A stretch of DNA of 64,000 bases from an uncultured Pelagibacteraceae bacterium (lineage in GTDB: Bacteria; Pseudomonadota; Alphaproteobacteria; Pelagibacterales; Pelagibacteraceae): NCBI GenBank assembly GCA_902601895.1, contig CACKOU010000004.1:19140-83139 (forward strand). The letters run 5' to 3'. The position numbers and the translations under genes are program-made. Of this stretch, positions 1 through 9,013 are shown piece by piece (the first letter of the stretch is position 1; each line of letters begins with the position of its first letter). A model generated the notes under the pieces. That model was not told the DNA's origin. It did not search any database and saw nothing but the letters and a program-made list of their open reading frames with translations.

Positions 1-945
1 AATAATTTTTACACCCATTAATCCAGATGATCCTGAGTAATACTTTTTCCACATTTTATATTGTTTAATATTTTTTTTAATTGGGTAAAAAACCTCTTTA
101 ACTTTTTTTTGTTTACTCAAAAAATTAGCTACCTTGATTGTATTTTCTTGATGTTTGTCTAACCTAATATCCAATGTTCTTAGTCCTCTCATAATTAAAT
201 AGGCATCGTCAGGACTTAGTCTTAGACCAACTGCTTTTTGACTTAATTCCACTTGCTTAAAAAGTCTTTTTTTTATAGCTAAACTACCACCCATAACATC
301 TGAATGACCAGAATAATATTTTGTCGCTGAAACTATAGACATATCAAAACCTAAGTCTAAAGGCTTGATTAAATAAGGTGTTCCCCAAGTGTTATCAATA
401 GCTGTATAAATATTCTTATTCTTAGCAAAAGATAATATTTTTTTTAAATCTTGAAATTCAAATGTGTTACTTCCTGGGTTTTCAACAAAAATAAGTTTAG
501 TCTTATTTGTAATTTTCTTTTTTAAGTCATCTAAGTTTTTTGGATCATAAAATACAGCTTTAATATTGAATTTTTTTAAATAGTCTTCGGTTAAAAATCT
601 TGTGGGAGAGTAGACTGAATCAGTAATAATGATTTCATCACCAGGTCTTACAACACTAATCACTCCAAGAAAAACTGCACCAAATCCTGTTGGAGTTAAA
701 TACACTTGATAAGCATTTTCAATTTTTCTTAATAGTTCTTGTAGTGAAAAAGTTGTCGATGTTCCTTTTCGACCATAATCAAAATTTTTGCTTAAAGGAT
801 TTTTTTTATAATTACTTTGTGTTTTCTTTATATCTTGAAGAGTTTTAAATATTATCGTTGAAGCTCTTACTACTGGCGGATTAACTGACTGATTTTGATA
901 ATCTTTTCCTACTTGTTTTAAAAAAGTTTTAACTGAATTAACCAT
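1..945 (-). CDS. metC: Cystathionine beta-lyase / Cys-Met metabolism PLP-dependent enzyme (C-terminus runs off window)
   Basis: Reverse-complement reading from ATG at 945: MVNSVKTFLKQVGKDYQNQSVNPPVVRAST...YGRKGTSTTFSLQELLRKIE...SATKYYSGHSDVMGGS; typical Cys/Met PLP family with SATKYxxGHxD lysine motif. Not in ORF track because it is truncated at the window edge. Confidence 0.88.
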   Translation of the reverse strand, partial: MVNSVKTFLKQVGKDYQNQSVNPPVVRASTIIFKTLQDIKKTQSNYKKNPLSKNFDYGRKGTSTTFSLQELLRKIENAYQVYLTPTGFGAVFLGVISVVRPGDEIIITDSVYSPTRFLTEDYLKKFNIKAVFYDPKNLDDLKKKITNKTKLIFVENPGSNTFEFQDLKKILSFAKNKNIYTAIDNTWGTPYLIKPLDLGFDMSIVSATKYYSGHSDVMGGSLAIKKRLFKQVELSQKAVGLRLSPDDAYLIMRGLRTLDIRLDKHQENTIKVANFLSKQKKVKEVFYPIKKNIKQYKMWKKYYSGSSGLMGVKII

Positions 946-1020
946 AAAAAAATTGATTAGTTATATTGACAATGCTATATCCCTCAAATAAGTCAATAAA
1001 ATTGTAAAACTAAGGAGATT

Positions 1021-1104
1021 ATGGGATACCCTAAAAAGCATAGAGGCCGAAGAAAAATGGGCTCTAAAAAAAGAAGAGCAAGAAAGAAAAATAAGAAAAA
1101 ATAG
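1021..1104 (+). CDS. 27-aa Lys/Arg-rich micro-protein MGYPKKHRGRRKMGSKKRRARKKNKKK
   Basis: Short ORF preceded by AAGGAG at 1012-1017; extremely basic; below the ORF-track length cutoff. Confidence 0.6.
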   Translation: MGYPKKHRGRRKMGSKKRRARKKNKKK

Positions 1105-1118
1105 ATAAAATAAATTAA

Positions 1119-1757
1119 ATGCTTAATTACATCAAAGCATTTGCCATAGGCTGTTTTATAATACCCATATTAACAGTTACAGTTTCTTACTTAATATCCA
1201 TACATTTTGATTTAGTTCCAAAATGTATTCCTTTCTTTGAGGGCTGTACATCTATTTCGAGAACAGGAAGGTATGAACCTGTAAAATATTATTTTAAGTT
1301 TTTTATGTTTGTATACGTTTTATTTTTGTTTTTTTATTGGAATTGTTTAATTAGTTACATACAAAACGAGAATAAAATACTTTTATATACTTTATCATTT
1401 TTTAGCTTAATTTTTTTAATTTTATATTTAACTTTTCTTGGAGAAGGAAAGGCATATGAGTTTTTTAGAAGAATTGGTATATATATTTATATTTTATTTA
1501 TAATTTTTACTCAATATTTTGTATCGAGGAGAATTATTAAGAATAAAGATTTTTTAAAAGATAAGTTTAATTTTAAATTTGTTAAATTAAAAAATTTACT
1601 TAGTCTATTTTTAATAATAGTTGGTATTTTGCTGCTGCCAGTTTTGATTATAAAAATCGAAGAATATCCGAATATTAAAAATATAATATCTTGGAACTAT
1701 TTTGTTTTAGTTCAGTTATATTTTCTAATATCATATTTTTCTTTAAAAGTTAGGTAA
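1119..1757 (+). CDS. Hypothetical multi-pass membrane protein (Frag1/DRAM-like possible)
   Basis: 212-aa ORF, many hydrophobic helices. Confidence 0.6.
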   Translation: MLNYIKAFAIGCFIIPILTVTVSYLISIHFDLVPKCIPFFEGCTSISRTGRYEPVKYYFKFFMFVYVLFLFFYWNCLISYIQNENKILLYTLSFFSLIFLILYLTFLGEGKAYEFFRRIGIYIYILFIIFTQYFVSRRIIKNKDFLKDKFNFKFVKLKNLLSLFLIIVGILLLPVLIIKIEEYPNIKNIISWNYFVLVQLYFLISYFSLKVR

Positions 1758-2865
1758 TCCAACCTCCACCAAGAACTTTGTGGCCATATTGATCTTCTTT
1801 ATAAAAAACACATGCTTGTCCAGGTGAAATACCATTTTCTGATTTATCTAATTTTACCTCTGCTTTATCATCATTTAAAATATTTACATTAGCACTTAAT
1901 AGTTTGCCTGTAGATCTTACTTTGACAAGAATATTTTGACCTAATTCATTCTTTTCAGATAGTAGATTTATATTTTTTAAATTAATTTTCTTTTTCCCAA
2001 GATGCTCTCTTCCGCCAACAATTATCTCATTATTTTCAGCATCAATTTTAATTACATATAATGCCTCTTTATTAGCTACTTTTATTCCTTTTCTTTGTCC
2101 AATAGTAAAATTGATAATTCCATCATGCACACCAATTACATCACCATTTAAATTTTTAATGTTACCTTTTTTTAATGAGTCTGGTTTAAATTTTTTTATT
2201 ACTGAGGAATAGTCGCCGTTAGGAACAAAACATATATCTTGACTATCTGGTTTATCAGCAACATTTAAATTTAGTTTTTTGGCGATATCTCTAGTTTCTT
2301 TTTTTAACATTCCACCTAATGGAAATCTTAAATAATTTAATTGTTCTCTTGTAGTGTTGAATAGAAAATAACTTTGGTCTCTATTCTCATCAACAGCTCT
2401 ATACATATTATTTTTTTCATTAATTGTTATATTTTTTACATAATGACCTGTGATCAAAGCATCAGCGTTTAAATCTTTAGCAACTTCATACAAATCTTTA
2501 AATTTGACAGTTTGATTACACTGTACGCATGGTATTGGAGTTTCTCCTTTTAAGTAACTTTCTACAAAATTATCAATAACTCCTTGCTTAAATTTATCTT
2601 GGTAATAAAGAATTTTATGATCAATATCTAATTTATGAGCAACTCTTTTTGCATCTATAACGTCTTGTCCTGAGCAGCATACTTTTGATTTAACAACTTC
2701 TTTACTATCGTTGTATAGTTTTAATGTTATACCGGTAACATTATATCCTTGCATTTTCATCAAACCAGCAACTGTAGATGAGTCTACGCCACCAGACATA
2801 GCTACAATTACTTTTGTATCAGACGGTTTCTTATCTAATCCAATTGAGTTTAACTGTAAATTCAT
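1750..2865 (-). CDS. mnmA: tRNA-specific 2-thiouridylase
   Basis: SGGVDSS PP-loop, PCVQCN, QDICF motifs. Confidence 0.96.
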   Translation of the reverse strand: MNLQLNSIGLDKKPSDTKVIVAMSGGVDSSTVAGLMKMQGYNVTGITLKLYNDSKEVVKSKVCCSGQDVIDAKRVAHKLDIDHKILYYQDKFKQGVIDNFVESYLKGETPIPCVQCNQTVKFKDLYEVAKDLNADALITGHYVKNITINEKNNMYRAVDENRDQSYFLFNTTREQLNYLRFPLGGMLKKETRDIAKKLNLNVADKPDSQDICFVPNGDYSSVIKKFKPDSLKKGNIKNLNGDVIGVHDGIINFTIGQRKGIKVANKEALYVIKIDAENNEIIVGGREHLGKKKINLKNINLLSEKNELGQNILVKVRSTGKLLSANVNILNDDKAEVKLDKSENGISPGQACVFYKEDQYGHKVLGGGWIT

Positions 2866-2906
2866 GTGGTGGTATTTATACTCATTTCTATTATAAGTAA
2901 AATCAA

Positions 2907-3074
2907 ATGATTTTAGATTTTGAACCAGGTGATAAAGTTATAAATCCTAATAATAAAGATTGGGGAATAGGACAAGTACAGTCAATTATTAAAGAAAAAG
3001 TTACTGTGAATTTCGAAAATGTGGGAAAAAAAGTTATCAATGCTAAAAATATCGAATTAGAAAAATTAGAATAA
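2907..3074 (+). CDS. DUF3553-like small protein (55 aa)
   Basis: ATG at 2907; [55 protein letters not shown]; PGDxVxxPxxxDWGxGQVQS pattern; abuts cysQ start. Confidence 0.8.
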   Translation: MILDFEPGDKVINPNNKDWGIGQVQSIIKEKVTVNFENVGKKVINAKNIELEKLE

Positions 3075-3845
3075 ATGAAACAAATCGAAATAAAGGTAGC
3101 TATTGAAAATCTGATTGACACTTTTTTATACGCAGGAAAAGTTTCAATAGAATTAAGAAAAAAAGGCTTAATAAAAGAAATTAAGGAAGATAACACACCT
3201 GTTAGCAATGGTGATCTTGAAGTTAATAGAATTTTAACTGAAAAAATAAATAACTTAACTCCTCAAATACCGATTGTATCAGAAGAAACTAGTCATAATA
3301 AATCCAAGAAAGATTTAAAAAATTTTTGGCTAATAGATCCAATTGATGGCACCTATGATTACATTAATGATCTTGACGAATTTACTCTAAATGCTGGTTT
3401 AATAATTAATAATCGAGCAGTAGCAGGTATAATATATGCACCCGCTAAAAATAGATTATTTTATTCTTATGAGAAAGGTTGTTCATTTGAAATAATTAAT
3501 AGTAAACATGTAAAATTAGACTGTTCAAAAATTTCAAATAATAAACTTAAATTTGTATCATATTCAAATAAACTAAAACCTGAAATTAACAAAATATATC
3601 AAACAATGAATGTTAGCGAATTTAAAAGGATGAAAAGTTCTTTAAAATTTTGTGTAATAGCTTCAAATGAATACGACGGCTATGTTGCAGAGCCTAGAGC
3701 ATGTGAATGGGATATAGCAGCTGGGCATGCTATTCTTGAAAATGCAGGGGGTATAGTTACAGATTTTGAGGGAAATGAAATACTTTACGGAAAAGAAAAT
3801 TTTAAAAATCCTAGTATAATTTTGAAAAGAAATAAAAATATATAA
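3075..3845 (+). CDS. cysQ: 3'(2'),5'-bisphosphate nucleotidase / inositol monophosphatase family
   Basis: DPIDGTYDYI and WDIAAGHAIL motifs. Confidence 0.85.
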   Translation: MKQIEIKVAIENLIDTFLYAGKVSIELRKKGLIKEIKEDNTPVSNGDLEVNRILTEKINNLTPQIPIVSEETSHNKSKKDLKNFWLIDPIDGTYDYINDLDEFTLNAGLIINNRAVAGIIYAPAKNRLFYSYEKGCSFEIINSKHVKLDCSKISNNKLKFVSYSNKLKPEINKIYQTMNVSEFKRMKSSLKFCVIASNEYDGYVAEPRACEWDIAAGHAILENAGGIVTDFEGNEILYGKENFKNPSIILKRNKNI

Positions 3846-3994
3846 TGAGTGAACAATTAAGAATAATATTAATTATAATAGTTTCTGTATCAATTTTTGG
3901 ATTAATAGTATTTGTGATTGTAAAAAACTTTATCAAAAGCAAAATTCAGTATTATTTAGAAGAAAAGAATAAAAAGTCTAAAGAAGATTTATAA
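3845..3994 (+). CDS. 49-aa single-TM membrane micro-protein
   Basis: MSEQLRIILIIIVSVSIFGLIVFVIVKNFIKSKIQYYLEEKNKKSKEDL; start overlaps cysQ stop by 1 nt; overlaps recX 3' end convergently. Confidence 0.5.
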   Translation: MSEQLRIILIIIVSVSIFGLIVFVIVKNFIKSKIQYYLEEKNKKSKEDL

Positions 3995-4580
3995 TTTTCA
4001 AATATTCCTCTTTATCTAGTTCCATTACTCTTCTGGAAACTTCAAAATCAAATCCAGATCTTGCTAATATACCAATATCTTTTTTATAGAATAAAGGTCT
4101 ATTATCTTCAGTTCTTGAAGGACCAATTCTTTTTTTTTTACAAACTTTTATGGCTGAAAAAAAATCTTGATCTTCATTATTTTCATTAATTTGCTCAATT
4201 GTATTTTTTATGTATTTTTCTCCAACTCCTTTGCTTATTAAGTAGTTTCTAATCTTATTTATTGATGAACCTCTTTGGATTAAACTTTTTGCTTTTGTTT
4301 CTGAATAAAATTTATCATTTATAAATTTAGATTTTTCTAAATCTTCAGCTACAATCTCGATTAGATCTGAAATATTGCTTCTTTTAACATTATCAACTTT
4401 AGATCTTAGATATTTCTTTAAAAGATATGTTTTTAGCTGTTGTTTTGATGGAGCAAATTTTTCTACATAATTAAGTGCAAAGTTGCGCATTTCATCAATT
4501 GTCGCTTCTAAGTTTTTTTTTTTATTTTTTATAGGAATCATTATTGCATTTAATATAATATAACCCTGATGATTGAACAA
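3978..4580 (-). CDS. recX: RecX family regulatory protein
   Basis: Helical repeat pattern LxxYLxxKG...KKKRIGPSR...DxRxLxRRGFDFEVSRRV. Confidence 0.75.
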   Translation of the reverse strand: MFNHQGYIILNAIMIPIKNKKKNLEATIDEMRNFALNYVEKFAPSKQQLKTYLLKKYLRSKVDNVKRSNISDLIEIVAEDLEKSKFINDKFYSETKAKSLIQRGSSINKIRNYLISKGVGEKYIKNTIEQINENNEDQDFFSAIKVCKKKRIGPSRTEDNRPLFYKKDIGILARSGFDFEVSRRVMELDKEEYLKIINLL

Positions 4581-5042
4581 ATATCTGCATTTTTTACAGT
4601 AGAAATGATCTATATGTGGTTGAATATAGGTGTAATACCTTTTTGGTTAATGCTTATTTTTTTTCCACAAACTAAAGTTTGTGGTTTATTAGTTACATCA
4701 ATAATTCCAACATTTATTTTGGCAAGTGTTTATGTTTATCTATTATATATATTCTTTTTTGCCGGATATGATTTTGTTAAAAACTTTATTTTATATTTAA
4801 GTTTTTATGATCTAGCTGAGCTTTTTGAGAATAATGAGTTTTTAATTTTATTTTGGACGCACTTCTTGGCTATAAATTTATTTTGTGGATCTTGGATTGT
4901 AAGAGATAGCCAGAGATTTTATATGTCAAAAATTCTAGTCTTTTTTCCATTAGTAATCACATATTTTATTGGTCCTTTAGGATTATTTATATACTGGGTG
5001 ATAAGAATTTTTTTCGCAAAGAGAATAAGTTTGTTTGATTAA
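4569..5042 (+). CDS. ABA4-like (DUF4281) membrane protein
   Basis: WTHFLAINLFCGSWIVRDSQR...FFPLVITYFIGPLGLFIYWVIR resembles the ABA4-like signature (W-x-H-x-x-x-x-L-F-x-G-x-W-x-x-R-D; GPxGxLxY). Confidence 0.75.
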   Translation: MIEQISAFFTVEMIYMWLNIGVIPFWLMLIFFPQTKVCGLLVTSIIPTFILASVYVYLLYIFFFAGYDFVKNFILYLSFYDLAELFENNEFLILFWTHFLAINLFCGSWIVRDSQRFYMSKILVFFPLVITYFIGPLGLFIYWVIRIFFAKRISLFD

Positions 5043-5045
5043 TTT

Positions 5046-5432
5046 TTATTTTTCTACTTTAAAGCCACTGCTCTTCATTTGAGAAAAGCCACCGTCTATA
5101 TGTGAAATTTTTTCAAACCCCATATCTTTCAATGATTTTGTAGCTAGTGCAGATCTTAGTCCACCTGCACAAAATAAAACCATTTCTTTGTTCATATCTA
5201 TCTTGCCTTCTTTAAAGTAAGGACTATCTGGATCCATCCAAAACTCTAACATTCCTCTAGGAATGTGATGAGAATTTTCTATTCTTCCCATTTTCTCAAG
5301 TTCTCGAATATCTCTTATATCAATTAAATTGCATTTATCACTGTTTACCATCTCTAATGCTTCTGCTGGGGAAAGTGTCTTGATTTCTGTCAAAGCTTCT
5401 GCGACCAATGTTTGTGCTGATTTAATGCTCAT
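5046..5432 (-). CDS. Rhodanese-like domain protein
   Basis: NLIDIRDIRELEKMGRI...VLFCAGGLRSALATKSLKDMGF; active-site Cys loop. Confidence 0.9.
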   Translation of the reverse strand: MSIKSAQTLVAEALTEIKTLSPAEALEMVNSDKCNLIDIRDIRELEKMGRIENSHHIPRGMLEFWMDPDSPYFKEGKIDMNKEMVLFCAGGLRSALATKSLKDMGFEKISHIDGGFSQMKSSGFKVEK

Positions 5433-5475
5433 AAAGGTTTAATACATCATTATAAATTTTAATCTACGAAAAAAT

Positions 5476-5925
5476 ATGCCAAATAAAGCTCCTAATTTCA
5501 AAATCCCATCAACCAATTCAAAACTTTTAGAGCTAAAGAAAATCAAAAGTAAATATAAAGTTTTATATTTCTATCCAAAAGATAATACACCAGGCTGTAC
5601 AGTTGAAACAAAAGACTTCAATTCTCTACTTTCACAATTTAAAAAATTAGACTGTGAAGTTATTGGTATTTCTAAAGATAGTATGGAAAGTCATCAAAAA
5701 TTTAGGGATAAATTTAAAATTAAGTTTGATTTGGTAGCAGACGTAAAAAAAGAAGCGATTAAAGCATACAAAGTTTGGGGTAAAAAAAAATTCATGGGTA
5801 GAGAATTTATGGGATTAATAAGAAGTACATTTTTATTAAAAGATGACAAAATTATTAAAGAGTGGCGTTCAGTAAAAGTTAAAGACCACGCAAAAGAAGT
5901 GTTAGAATTTTTAAAAACAGTTTAA
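5476..5925 (+). CDS. bcp: Thioredoxin-dependent peroxiredoxin (Bcp type)
   Basis: YFYPKDNTPGCTVETKDFN. Confidence 0.93.
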   Translation: MPNKAPNFKIPSTNSKLLELKKIKSKYKVLYFYPKDNTPGCTVETKDFNSLLSQFKKLDCEVIGISKDSMESHQKFRDKFKIKFDLVADVKKEAIKAYKVWGKKKFMGREFMGLIRSTFLLKDDKIIKEWRSVKVKDHAKEVLEFLKTV

Positions 5926-5928
5926 TAA

Positions 5929-5956
5929 AAAAAGGCCCCATTTACGGGGCCTTTTT
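5929..5956. terminator. Bidirectional intrinsic terminator between bcp and amt
   Basis: AAAAAGGCCCC-atttac-GGGGCCTTTTT perfect 11-bp inverted repeat. Confidence 0.95.
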
Positions 5957-5983
5957 AGTTTAACTTAAGGGAGGGAGTTAAAT

Positions 5984-7285
5984 TTAGTCTCTTATAGCGT
6001 AAGCTATTACACCAGTTTCAGTTACGTCTGTACCTTTCAGTTCAGCCTCTTTACTTAATCTGATACCCATAGTGTTTTTCATAATTGCCCATACAATGTA
6101 TGATACTACAAAAACAAATGCGTTGATCGAGATTACACCGATTAACTGTGCACTAAAGTTTGCATCAGAGTTTGTTAGTGGAACAGCTAACGTTCCCCAA
6201 ACTCCAGCAAATAAGTGAGCTGGTATTGCACCAACAACATCGTCAATCTTAAATGAGAATAATAGTTTTGTTCCAAACACTACTATTAATCCACCGATTG
6301 CACCGATGAATATTGCTGCTATAGGTGCTGGCGCTAATGGTTCAGCTGTTATTGCAACTAATCCACCAATCGCACCGTTAAGCATTTGAACTACATCAGT
6401 TTTACCATACATTAATCTAGTAATTACTGCTGCTGCTAAAACACCACCACACGCTGCTAAGTTTGTATTAATAAATATGTTTGATACAGCCACTGCATCA
6501 TCGAAAGTTCCCATAGCAAGCTGTGAACCACCGTTGAAACCGAACCAACCTAACCATAAAATAAATACTCCAACTGTTACCAAAGGTATAGAAGAAGCTG
6601 CGAATGGTCTCATTGGCTTAGCTGCACCTGATTTATCAAATCTTCCTGTTCTTGCACCTAACAACATAGCACCTGCTAAAGCTGCAGCTCCACCAGTTGA
6701 GTGTACAAGAGTTGAACCAGCAAAATCAGAGAAACCTAAAGCGGCTAACCAGCCACCACCCCACTGCCATCCCATGACAATTGGATAAATTATTCCTGAT
6801 AAAATTGCTGCAAATAAGAAGAAAGGCCATAATTTAATTCTTTCTGCTAACGTACCAGATACAATTGATACAGTTGTTGCACAGAATACCATTTGGAAAT
6901 ACCAATCCGAACCATCTGCATATCCTGTATCAACTTTACTTGCATCAGACCACGGAGTGAATGTTCCTATATAGCCACCTTCTGGAATTCCATATGCTAG
7001 ATTATATCCAACCATCCAGAACATAATTCCAGCGATAGAAAATAATCCAATATTTTTTGCACAAATTACAGATACACTTTTAGAAGTTACCATTCCAGAT
7101 TCTAACATTGCGAATCCGCAAGCCATAAACATGACAAGAAAACCACAAACTAAAAATAGAAATGTATTAAAAATAAATCCAACTTCTGCAGAGACTGTAG
7201 ATTCGGCATAACCTACACTTGTCATATTTAGTAAGAAAAACAAACTTACTAAAGGACCGACAAGTTTTTTTAAATGTTTAGTCAT
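5984..7285 (-). CDS. amt: Ammonium transporter
   Basis: Amt family sequence; DxxGSTLVHSTGG, WFGFNGGS motifs. Confidence 0.96.
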   Translation of the reverse strand: MTKHLKKLVGPLVSLFFLLNMTSVGYAESTVSAEVGFIFNTFLFLVCGFLVMFMACGFAMLESGMVTSKSVSVICAKNIGLFSIAGIMFWMVGYNLAYGIPEGGYIGTFTPWSDASKVDTGYADGSDWYFQMVFCATTVSIVSGTLAERIKLWPFFLFAAILSGIIYPIVMGWQWGGGWLAALGFSDFAGSTLVHSTGGAAALAGAMLLGARTGRFDKSGAAKPMRPFAASSIPLVTVGVFILWLGWFGFNGGSQLAMGTFDDAVAVSNIFINTNLAACGGVLAAAVITRLMYGKTDVVQMLNGAIGGLVAITAEPLAPAPIAAIFIGAIGGLIVVFGTKLLFSFKIDDVVGAIPAHLFAGVWGTLAVPLTNSDANFSAQLIGVISINAFVFVVSYIVWAIMKNTMGIRLSKEAELKGTDVTETGVIAYAIRD

Positions 7286-7381
7286 TTAACCTCCATTGTT
7301 AAAAAAAGGTTCTTATAATTTTAAAATAAATAAAAACTAATGATTGTTGTTAAAAATAGATATGCAGTTTTTGCATGTAGA

Positions 7382-7425
7382 AACAGCCTTTATTAAGAAT
7401 TTTACCATTCCTAATAAAGGCTGTT
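7382..7425 (-). terminator. Long hairpin downstream of HU gene
   Basis: AACAGCCTTTATTA / TAATAAAGGCTGTT perfect 14-bp arms; inner extension after one mismatch; weak T-tract. Confidence 0.7.
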
Positions 7426-7434
7426 AAATCAGAT

Positions 7435-7710
7435 TTACTTGTTAAATACTTCTTTAAGTGCTTTAGCAGGTAAAAACTTTACCTTTTGAGAAGCAGCGAT
7501 TTGGATTTGCTCTCCAGTTCTTGGATTACGTCCAATTCGGGCTTTTCTTTTAGCGACTTTATATGTACCAAAACCTGCAATCTTTACAGAATCGTCGTTT
7601 TTTAACGCATCTAGTATAGTATTCGTAATAGTATCAAAAGTACGCTCTGCATCAGCTTTACTTTGATTTAACGAACCAGCTAGTTTTGCTACTAATTGTT
7701 TTTTGTTCAT
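7435..7710 (-). CDS. hup: HU family DNA-binding protein
   Basis: MNKKQLVAKLAG..., GFGTYKVAKRKARIGRNPRTGEQIQIAAS. Confidence 0.96.
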   Translation of the reverse strand: MNKKQLVAKLAGSLNQSKADAERTFDTITNTILDALKNDDSVKIAGFGTYKVAKRKARIGRNPRTGEQIQIAASQKVKFLPAKALKEVFNK

Positions 7711-7862
7711 TTTAGCTCCGGTTTTAAAGGTTTATGAAACTATACTTAACAAAATCATTGATAATTCAAGCTTTTTTTTAGTATATATTTTTTTTTGAAC
7801 AACAATATGTAGTGGTAAAAAAAGTCAATAAATACAATGTTTTTTTAGCTATTAAAAAAGCC

Positions 7863-8972
7863 TTAAAATAAGCCTAAATCTTTAAGGTCGTTAAATGTTG
7901 CGAAAAACATCAAAGATAACAACAAAAACATTCCGATTCGAAAAAAACCTTCCTGTGTTTTTTGACTTAAAGGACGACCTAAAACCTTCTCAAATGCGTA
8001 AAACATGAGATGTCCTCCGTCTAATAAAGGTATTGGAAATAAGTTAATTAGTCCTAAACTTATGGAAATATAAGCCATCATACTGACAAAAGGTATAATT
8101 CCAAATTCTGCCACTTGGCCAGAAATTTTAGCAATTCTAATTGGACCACCCAATTGAGAACTGTCGCCTACTCCTGTAAACATTGATCCAAGATATTTAA
8201 GTGATGAACTTGTTACAAAATAAACTTCATTAAATGATTGAATTAAAGCTTGTGCAGGTCCAAGTTTTTTGTGTGTTATTTGATTATTATAGGGACTAAG
8301 TTTAATACCTACCATCCTTTTCTTTAATTTGTTTCCTAATTCATCAACGCTATCAACAAAATTTGGCTTAACTTTTAAAATTATTTCCTGGTCATATCTT
8401 GAAACTTTAAAATCTATAAATTCTGATGTTGACATTGCTATTAATTTAGAAACATCAAGAATACTCTCTACTTTTGTATTATCTATTTCAATAATAACGT
8501 CATTTTTTTGCATACCAGCAACTTCTGCTGGACTATCTTTTAATACTTCATCAATTACAGCTGGTGTAAAATCTTTACCTGCAAACATATATATGAAAGT
8601 AAAAATGACTAAAGCTAATATAAAATTAGCTAATGGTCCTCCAGCAACAATTAATGCTCTTTGGTAAAGAGGTTTTGTTACAAACAATTTATGTTGGTCT
8701 TCTTTGCTATATTTTTTTAGTAGTTCCTCTTGATCTGCTTGTGAAAATACATTCCTATCTCCGAAAAATTTTACATAACCGCCTAGTGGTATCCAACAAA
8801 CTTTCCATCTTGTCCCTGATTTATCATTCCATCCAAATAATTCTCGACCAAAACCTATAGAAAAATCTGTTACTCCAACACCATATCTTTTTGCAAAATA
8901 ATAGTGTCCATATTCATGAATAAAAACGACAACAGCAATTAATATAATAAATGGTAATACAAAATTAAGCAT
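7863..8972 (-). CDS. rseP: RIP zinc metalloprotease RseP (site-2 protease, M50)
   Basis: FIHEYGHYYFAKR HExxH motif; PDZ region; NLFPIPLLDGGH. Confidence 0.92.
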   Translation of the reverse strand: MLNFVLPFIILIAVVVFIHEYGHYYFAKRYGVGVTDFSIGFGRELFGWNDKSGTRWKVCWIPLGGYVKFFGDRNVFSQADQEELLKKYSKEDQHKLFVTKPLYQRALIVAGGPLANFILALVIFTFIYMFAGKDFTPAVIDEVLKDSPAEVAGMQKNDVIIEIDNTKVESILDVSKLIAMSTSEFIDFKVSRYDQEIILKVKPNFVDSVDELGNKLKKRMVGIKLSPYNNQITHKKLGPAQALIQSFNEVYFVTSSSLKYLGSMFTGVGDSSQLGGPIRIAKISGQVAEFGIIPFVSMMAYISISLGLINLFPIPLLDGGHLMFYAFEKVLGRPLSQKTQEGFFRIGMFLLLSLMFFATFNDLKDLGLF

Positions 8973-9013
8973 TTATAAGATTATATAACAATTAAGTTTT
9001 TAATAAACATCAA

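Noticed and set aside
2903-3208. 101-aa minus-strand ORF in the track
   Set aside because: Antisense to the DUF3553-like ORF and cysQ N-terminus; composition looks like reverse-strand readout of AT-rich coding DNA.
6477-6788. 103-aa plus-strand ORF inside amt
   Set aside because: Antisense to well-supported amt; Pro/Ala-rich shadow ORF without family features.
7741-7862. Possible ncRNA in the T-rich gap upstream of the HU gene
   Set aside because: Only low-complexity A/T tracts; no convincing stem or promoter arrangement.
8329-8860. Plus-strand ORFs (112 and 75 aa) inside rseP
   Set aside because: Overlap antisense to a clear rseP reading frame.
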